DNA from: Bacillota bacterium
GTDB taxonomy: Bacteria; Bacillota_A; Clostridia; DSM-8532
Direction: 5' to 3'
DNA: 18,665 bases
Assembly: GCA_023424865.1 (NCBI GenBank)
Contig: JAFADM010000277.1
Location: forward strand, 1-18,665
The translations under genes were made by a program, and so were the position numbers. Position 1 is the stretch's first letter, and each line of letters begins with the position of its first letter. Shown piece after piece: positions 14,103-18,665 of the stretch. The notes beneath the pieces were generated by a model. It saw nothing but the letters and a program-made list of their open reading frames with translations. It did not search any database and was not told the DNA's origin.

Positions 14103-16376
14103 TCAATCCTTTTTCAAATAGTTAACGCTCCGGAATTCATTGGGCGTTATGCCGTTATACTTTTTAAAGAGGGTATAAAAGTAGTTGATATTCATAAACC
14201 CGCAGGACTGAGCAATATCGTTTACAGGAGCGTCCGTGTTTTCCAGCTGGCTTTTGGCACGTTCAAGGCGGTAACGGTTTATTCTGTCTCCCAGAAATTC
14301 TCCCGAAGCCTTGCGGTAGATGGTTCTAAGGTACTTGGAGGTAATACCGAAGCTCATAGCTATCCTTTCCGGATCCAAATTAGGATTTGTATACTCTTTT
14401 TCAAGAAACTTCTCCACATCCTCCAGAAGCTCTCCGTATTTTTCATGCTTCTTAACCGGTTCCATGGAATTGGCAAGAAGATCAAACATTCTGTCATAGT
14501 GCTTTTGCAGTTCGGTTTCCAAATCCTCCAGGGATTCAAACGCCGTAATGCGGCTGATTATGGCAATAAAGGGTTCGTAGCTCACCTCAAAGGCGAGTAG
14601 GCTGTGCTTTTTTACACCTTCCTTTATAAGTACAATGAGCTGCATCAGCATGGTTTGAAGGCTATTGACGGAATAGCCCCTGGTACTGGCAATCATGGTT
14701 TTTTGGTATCCATAGGCCCCCTCCCTGTCGCCCTTGAGCAGACAAACGATGAAGCCTGACGCAGCATCTTCAGGAAAAACGTACTCCTTTTTCTTTATTT
14801 CTGCTATTCCCGAGGTATAAAGGACGGCCCGGGGCTCATAAAAGAGTCTGTAGTCCAGAGCCTCCAGGCAGCTGTCCACGCTTTCCTTCACCTGTCCCAT
14901 ATCGTCCACAATATCACCGATGCAGACGGTAAAGACCATATCCAGATATTCCTCGGTTTTGCTCTGAATCTCTTTTACCATCGTCTCCAGACGAAGGGTT
15001 GCGTCCTCATTTTCTTCTCCGTCCGCGTTGAGCAGCACACCAATCAGTCCCTCGCCCAGGTCCGCTGCCTCGCCGGAAAAAGAGGCATTGGCGGCAATTT
15101 CATTAATAATGTTGATACATCCGTAAGTAAAAAGCTCCCGATCCTCCGGAGGATACTTTTCGCAATATTCCGGATAGCGGGCGATTTTAAAAACAACGGC
15201 AACCAGGCTTTTATCGGTGTGAAGAGTGATTTTGAACCGGGAAAAGTAATGATTCATGGTGCTCTTATCCACCTGTTGTGTTAACAGCAATTTAAGGTAT
15301 TGCTGCTTTTTTTCATAGCCCGCATTTTTTTCCATATCAAATTTCCGTTGAAGCTCAGTTATTCTCTTGCTGAAAATCCCATAGAAGTTTCTTGAGAAAA
15401 ATAAAACCACCATAACGGAAAGAACCGTGACTAAAGCAAAAATGAATACGGAATAAAGGGTTATTCTTTGAAGCTTTCCAATAACAAAGTCATATGGTGT
15501 CAGCCGGATAAATTTCCAGTCGGATACGTTGGAGGAAACATAGGATACGAGATAATCCTGCTCATTAATGTTTTTTATCACATGGCCGGAAGTCTTCTCA
15601 TCGTTCATGATATCATCTATAAAAAAACTGTCCTTTATATTGTCAAGATAGTGGTAAGCTCCGTTTCCCAGGGTTATGAGCCCGTTGGCGTCCACCACCA
15701 AAGTTTCGCTGCTGATAGTTGGATTCATGGAATCAAGTGTATTTTTCATCCATTCCTGGGACACATTTAAAACAATGGCATTATCAACATACTCCTTTTG
15801 CTTTTCGAAAAAAATAAAGGTATAAACCTCCTCTGCGGGCTCCCTGCCGGGGGCGAGAGTGGTATACGTTCCCACTTGAGGGATTTTACGGGCCAGGGGT
15901 TTAAGAATATCCATATTGGGCGTATTTTTAAGCTGATCCACAATATCCTCATCAGGAAAGCTGTCCAGGGGAAATACTTTTCCTTCAAAATAGATCTTCT
16001 CGGCATTGCGGTTATAGATGTAGATGGAATTTACAAAAGGCAAATTAATATTGACAATGCTGACCTGCTGCAAAAGTGCGGCCGCTTCCAGCTCCGTTAA
16101 ATAATCGTAATTCATAAGCTTTAACGCTGCCGGATTGGAATAAAGCTGTACCAGGGTCATCTTTGCGGCCTCGAACATAAAATTGGTGCTGTAGCTCAAC
16201 TGGGACAGCTCTTCCACTGCATTATTCTGGGCGAGCTCCAGAGAATGGTTTTTATAGCTGGCATACATCGAGGAGGAAAGAAAAATATTGGTTAACAGAA
16301 CAATAAGAACAAAGGTTAAAATAAACTTGACTGAACTGAGCATAGACATTTTTTTCCGGCCGTAAAATCGAAACAT
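14103..16376 (-). CDS. Membrane-anchored AraC-family sensor-regulator (YesS-like)
   Basis: A 757-residue one-component regulator. A first membrane helix (about 15-37) and a second (about 304-327) enclose an extracellular sensing region of about 265 residues, probably Cache-like. The cytoplasmic part holds a linker/coiled region, a degenerate GGDEF-like domain (about 385-520, as in YesN-type proteins) and a C-terminal double helix-turn-helix of the AraC class (about 652-752). The latter includes LDPERIAMSFGITSKYLRTI and NDIAQSCGFMNINYFYTLFKKYNGITPNEFR. The length and layout match Bacillus YesS (about 760 residues), which controls rhamnogalacturonan genes. The ATG has AAGGAGG about six bases upstream. 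An extended -10 promoter (16420-16428) and a terminator (14055-14086) make it monocistronic. It probably senses a pectin fragment outside the cell and activates the transporter/enzyme genes downstream. Confidence 0.93.
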   Translation of the reverse strand: MFRFYGRKKMSMLSSVKFILTFVLIVLLTNIFLSSSMYASYKNHSLELAQNNAVEELSQLSYSTNFMFEAAKMTLVQLYSNPAALKLMNYDYLTELEAAALLQQVSIVNINLPFVNSIYIYNRNAEKIYFEGKVFPLDSFPDEDIVDQLKNTPNMDILKPLARKIPQVGTYTTLAPGREPAEEVYTFIFFEKQKEYVDNAIVLNVSQEWMKNTLDSMNPTISSETLVVDANGLITLGNGAYHYLDNIKDSFFIDDIMNDEKTSGHVIKNINEQDYLVSYVSSNVSDWKFIRLTPYDFVIGKLQRITLYSVFIFALVTVLSVMVVLFFSRNFYGIFSKRITELQRKFDMEKNAGYEKKQQYLKLLLTQQVDKSTMNHYFSRFKITLHTDKSLVAVVFKIARYPEYCEKYPPEDRELFTYGCINIINEIAANASFSGEAADLGEGLIGVLLNADGEENEDATLRLETMVKEIQSKTEEYLDMVFTVCIGDIVDDMGQVKESVDSCLEALDYRLFYEPRAVLYTSGIAEIKKKEYVFPEDAASGFIVCLLKGDREGAYGYQKTMIASTRGYSVNSLQTMLMQLIVLIKEGVKKHSLLAFEVSYEPFIAIISRITAFESLEDLETELQKHYDRMFDLLANSMEPVKKHEKYGELLEDVEKFLEKEYTNPNLDPERIAMSFGITSKYLRTIYRKASGEFLGDRINRYRLERAKSQLENTDAPVNDIAQSCGFMNINYFYTLFKKYNGITPNEFRSVNYLKKD

Positions 16377-16419
16377 GGGATGCCTCCTTGATCGGCTCTT
16401 ATGTCATCGTCTTTAGCCT

Positions 16420-16428
16420 AGTATAACA
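16420..16428 (-). promoter_or_regulatory. Extended -10 promoter for the AraC-family gene
   Basis: The minus strand reads TGTTATACT, a TGn plus TATACT extended -10 element, about 44-52 bases upstream of the ATG. No convincing -35 box lies at the usual distance, which is acceptable for extended -10 promoters and would give modest constitutive expression of a sensor. Confidence 0.5.
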
Positions 16429-16524
16429 TAATCGCTGCAGCCTCTCTCACTTAAAATAAGTTTTTGTCTTTCTTCTGCCTGATTTCCAGCCCTTTTATTG
16501 GTTCGCTGCAATTTGTGCGGTTCC

Positions 16525-16562
16525 ATTTATAAGAACTCTCTTTTTGTGGCATTCTTATAAAT
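16525..16562. repeat. Perfect 11-bp inverted repeat in the AraC/purA spacer
   Basis: ATTTATAAGAA (16525-16535) and TTCTTATAAAT (16552-16562) are exact reverse complements separated by 16 bases. The dyad lies in the divergent spacer, about 100 bases upstream of the AraC-gene -10 and about 175 bases upstream of purA. It is either an operator or a transcribed stem-loop; which one is not evident. Confidence 0.55.
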
Positions 16563-16614
16563 AGCTGTCTGAAAGCATCATCTGCAGCAGAGGCAGTCAG
16601 GAAAGACTCTCACA

Positions 16615-16641
16615 AAATATATAAGTTGAGCTTATATATTT
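16615..16641. repeat. Second perfect 11-bp inverted repeat upstream of purA
   Basis: AAATATATAAG (16615-16625) and CTTATATATTT (16631-16641) are exact reverse complements around the 5-base loop TTGAG. The loop overlaps the proposed purA -35 box, so a protein bound here would affect purA transcription. It shares the TATAAG core with the repeat at 16525-16562. No purine riboswitch is visible. Confidence 0.55.
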
Positions 16642-16653
16642 CATAATTAATAT
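16626..16653 (+). promoter_or_regulatory. Candidate purA promoter
   Basis: TTGAGC (16626-16631), a 16-base spacer and TAATAT (16648-16653) resemble a sigma-A promoter about 85 bases before the purA ATG. Both boxes match the consensus at four of six positions, so the assignment is tentative. Confidence 0.35.
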
Positions 16654-16735
16654 CAATTTCACTTATGCTTCAATGTATGTTACTTTTATCATGCAGTCTG
16701 GCTTGGAAAAAGCTTTGGCCTGGAGGAGGTACATT

Positions 16736-18013
16736 ATGGTAAGAACCATAGTAGGCGCCAATTGGGGCGATGAGGGAAAAGGGAAAATGACGGATCTGCT
16801 GGCAGAGGATGCTGACATTGTGGTTCGCTTTCAGGGCGGAGCTAACGCCGGTCACACGATTATCAACCAATACGGCAAGTCTGCCCTTCATTTATTGCCT
16901 TCCGGAGTTTTTCGCGACAATGTGGTTAATGTTATTGCTCAGGGTGTGGCTCTCAATCTCGATGGTCTTTTTAAGGAGCTGGATACGCTATTGGCATCCG
17001 GTGTTCCCCACCCCAAGCTCCTTATATCCGACAGGGCCCAAATCGTCATGCCCTACCATATTCTTCTTGATAAGCTTGAGGAGGAGCGATTGGGCGAGAA
17101 GGGCTTTGGTTCCACGAAATCCGGGATCGCCCCCTTTTACTCCGATAAATACTTAAAAATAGGTATACAGGTATGCGACCTCTTCCATGAGAATGTGCTT
17201 AAGAGCAAGCTGGAAGCGGTCTGCGAGGTAAAAAACAAGCTTATTCATACTCTCTATGGAAAAAAGGAGAGCCTGGATCCTCAAAAAATTTATGATGAAC
17301 TGGCCGCCTACGCCCCAAGGCTTGAACCAATGACAGGCGATGTGGCTGTTTTCCTTAACAACGCCATTTCTGAAAACAAGCGCATACTTCTTGAGGGGCA
17401 GCTTGGCGCGCTAAAGGATCCGGATAACGGCATTTATCCCTTTACCACATCGTCTTCGCCTCTGGCGGGCTTTGCAACAGTAGGGGCGGGCATTCCCCCC
17501 TATGCCATTAAAGAGGTCATAACGGTGGTAAAGGCCTACTCCTCCTGCGTGGGTGCCGGAGCCTTTGTCAGTGAGATTTTTGGTGAGGAAGCCAACGAGC
17601 TTAGAAACCGTGGTGGTGACTGCGGCGAATACGGCGCAACCACGGGACGCCCCCGCCGCATGGGCTGGTTCGATGCGGTAGCCACCCGTTACGGCTGTAT
17701 GCTTCAGGGTACCACACATGTGGCGCTGACGCTGCTGGATGTTTTAAGCTATCTGGACACGCTGCCGGTATGCACGGGATATGAAGTTGACGGTAAGCTG
17801 CTGTCACATTTTCCGCCCACGCCTCTGCTTGACAAGGCAAAGCCGGTTTGGACCCATCTGCCGGGCTGGAAAACGGATATCCGGGGAATCCGCAGCTACA
17901 GCGATCTGCCTGAGGCAGCCAAAAACTATGTGGCTTTTATTGAAAAGCAAATTGGCTATCCTGTCCGTTATATATCCAACGGTCCGGAACGGGATGCGGT
18001 TCTTACAAAATAA
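16736..18013 (+). CDS. purA: Adenylosuccinate synthetase (variant, clostridial type)
   Basis: A 425-residue enzyme that joins aspartate to IMP using GTP, the first committed step from IMP to AMP, in the cytoplasm. The N-terminal NWGDEGKGK (9-17) holds the catalytic Asp12 and the phosphate-binding glycines, and GANAGHT carries the catalytic His40. TTGRPRRMGWFD is the conserved arginine loop. The ATG at 16736 is chosen because GGAGGAGG lies six bases upstream; an in-frame ATG at 16673 would add 21 residues unlike the family. Several normally conserved stretches differ: GSTKSGIAPFYSDK in place of GTTxRGIGPAYxDK, and KAYSSCVGAGAF in place of KAYxTRVGxGPF. This pattern occurs in a set of clostridial PurA proteins as I recall them. 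A terminator follows and a purine deaminase gene lies downstream. Confidence 0.95.
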   Translation: MVRTIVGANWGDEGKGKMTDLLAEDADIVVRFQGGANAGHTIINQYGKSALHLLPSGVFRDNVVNVIAQGVALNLDGLFKELDTLLASGVPHPKLLISDRAQIVMPYHILLDKLEEERLGEKGFGSTKSGIAPFYSDKYLKIGIQVCDLFHENVLKSKLEAVCEVKNKLIHTLYGKKESLDPQKIYDELAAYAPRLEPMTGDVAVFLNNAISENKRILLEGQLGALKDPDNGIYPFTTSSSPLAGFATVGAGIPPYAIKEVITVVKAYSSCVGAGAFVSEIFGEEANELRNRGGDCGEYGATTGRPRRMGWFDAVATRYGCMLQGTTHVALTLLDVLSYLDTLPVCTGYEVDGKLLSHFPPTPLLDKAKPVWTHLPGWKTDIRGIRSYSDLPEAAKNYVAFIEKQIGYPVRYISNGPERDAVLTK

Positions 18014-18070
18014 GCCGCTTCCTGCCTGTATGAGCTGCGGTTCTTTTATAAAAATATCGGCGTATTATGG

Positions 18071-18100
18071 AAACGGGGTCCTCACAAGACCCTGTTTTTA
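18071..18100 (+). terminator. Rho-independent terminator of purA
   Basis: AAACGGGGTC (18071-18080) pairs with GACCCTGTTT (18088-18097), with one G-T pair and a 7-base loop, and the stem merges into a T-rich tail (18095-18099). It is about 57 bases after the purA stop and separates purA from the deaminase gene. Confidence 0.85.
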
Positions 18101-18173
18101 TTGTATTATAAAGAAGGAATACTTTAGCATGGCAAATGTGGCATAGCTTCGCAGAAGGAAAGGATGAAGTCTT

Positions 18174-18635
18174 TTGAGCAATGAATTTATGAAGGAAGCC
18201 ATCGCCGAGGCTTACAAGGGTATACAAAACGGCCATGGCGGCCCGTTTGGTGCTGTTATCGTCAAGGATGGCAAAATTATTGGCAGGGGCCACAATTGTG
18301 TTATCCGGGATAAGGATCCCACCCTTCACGGTGAAATCATGGCTATTCGTGACGCCTGCCGTCAGGCCGGGGATTTTAATTTAAGCGGCAGTGAAATCTA
18401 TACCACCGCGGAACCCTGCCCCATGTGCCTGGGTGCTATACTCTGGGCGGGCATCGGTAAAATTTATTATGGCTGCAACCGTGTGGATACGGAAAAAATA
18501 GGCTTTAGGGACAATGTCTTTTACAGCATGCTGGATGGCGGACCCAAGGCCTACGAGATTAGCGAAACCGAGCGAGAAACATGTCTTAAGCTGTTCAAGG
18601 ACTATCAGGACATTGAAGACAGGACCATGTATTAA
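18174..18635 (+). CDS. Guanine/nucleoside deaminase of the zinc CDA fold (GuaD-like)
   Basis: A 153-residue zinc-dependent deaminase of the cytidine/deoxycytidylate deaminase superfamily. The zinc site is H52-G-E54 (His ligand and proton-shuttling Glu) and PCPMC with Cys82 and Cys85. The N-terminal GGPFGAVIVKDGKIIG and the C-terminal ending DIEDRTMY match small guanine deaminases such as Bacillus GuaD (about 156 residues), which convert guanine to xanthine. The tRNA adenosine deaminase TadA is the main alternative, but the GGPFGAVIVKD block and the long C-terminal tail favour GuaD. The start is a TTG with AAGGA nine bases upstream; the ATG just before it is in another frame and stops at once. 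It follows the purA terminator, so it has its own promoter or relies on read-through. The purine salvage role fits purA next door. Confidence 0.88.
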   Translation: MSNEFMKEAIAEAYKGIQNGHGGPFGAVIVKDGKIIGRGHNCVIRDKDPTLHGEIMAIRDACRQAGDFNLSGSEIYTTAEPCPMCLGAILWAGIGKIYYGCNRVDTEKIGFRDNVFYSMLDGGPKAYEISETERETCLKLFKDYQDIEDRTMY

Positions 18636-18638
18636 AGG

Positions 18639-18665
18639 ATGAATGAACAGGAACCTCCAAAAAAA
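18639..18665 (+). CDS. Possible start of another gene, cut by the window edge
   Basis: Four bases after the deaminase stop, an ATG at 18639 opens a frame reading MNEQEPPKK to the end of the window. A second ATG in another frame at 18643 is also possible and is better spaced (four bases) from AAAGG. The visible part is too short to identify or to be sure it is a gene. Confidence 0.22.

Noticed and set aside
16563..16735. Purine riboswitch upstream of purA
   Set aside because: The conserved three-way junction and loop sequences of the purine aptamer are not found; only simple inverted repeats are seen.
16673..16735. Upstream ATG extension of PurA by 21 residues
   Set aside because: The added residues do not resemble the family and the ATG at 16736 has a near-perfect ribosome binding site.
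18130..18147. Five-codon leader peptide frame (M-A-N-V-A) before the deaminase gene
   Set aside because: The nearest AAGAAGGA is about 12 bases away, the frame is very short, and there is no attenuator-like structure around it.

Overview
The window looks like a chromosomal piece of a Gram-positive, plant-polysaccharide-using member of the Clostridia. This rests on the strong AGGAGG-type ribosome binding sites, frequent TTG/GTG starts, Lpl/Ytc-type sugar ABC transporter parts, a membrane-anchored AraC regulator of the YesS type, and an adenylosuccinate synthetase of the variant sequence type I associate with Clostridia. No taxonomic search was possible, so the assignment is an inference.

Layout. 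Positions 1-479 are non-coding: a strong sigma-A-like promoter at 97-125 fires leftward out of the window, followed by a field of 16-bp AT-rich tandem repeats (230-360) and a palindrome-flanked promoter candidate for a rightward LysR-family regulator (480-1388). From 1458 to 13764 all genes lie on the minus strand and form a pectin/rhamnogalacturonan-type utilisation locus. In transcription order these are two ABC permeases, a lipoprotein sugar-binding protein, a very large secreted beta-helix enzyme with accessory domains including a cohesin-like one, a GH31 alpha-glycosidase, a broken FAD-dependent oxidoreductase gene, and a rhamnogalacturonan acetylesterase-like SGNH hydrolase. Upstream lies a membrane-bound AraC-family sensor-regulator (16376 to 14103) with its own promoter and terminator. 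Between its terminator and the first permease are a perfect inverted repeat (14007-14026) and an open 56-codon stretch with no start codon that looks like the 3' end of a lost gene.

The right end is purine metabolism on the plus strand: purA (16736-18013), a rho-independent terminator, a guanine/nucleoside deaminase (18174-18635), and perhaps the first codons of another gene. The spacer between the AraC gene and purA carries two perfect 11-bp inverted repeats.

How the genes work together (inference from families): the AraC sensor detects an extracellular signal, probably a pectin-derived saccharide, and activates the transporter/enzyme genes. The beta-helix enzyme and partners outside the window depolymerise the polymer. 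The binding protein and permeases import oligosaccharides using an ATPase not encoded here. The GH31 enzyme and acetylesterase, both without signal peptides, act on the imported material in the cytoplasm. The most notable items are the multidomain beta-helix/cohesin-like protein, the doubly damaged oxidoreductase gene, the cryptic gene remnant, and several perfect inverted or tandem repeats in the spacers. I did not find a convincing wholly new system.
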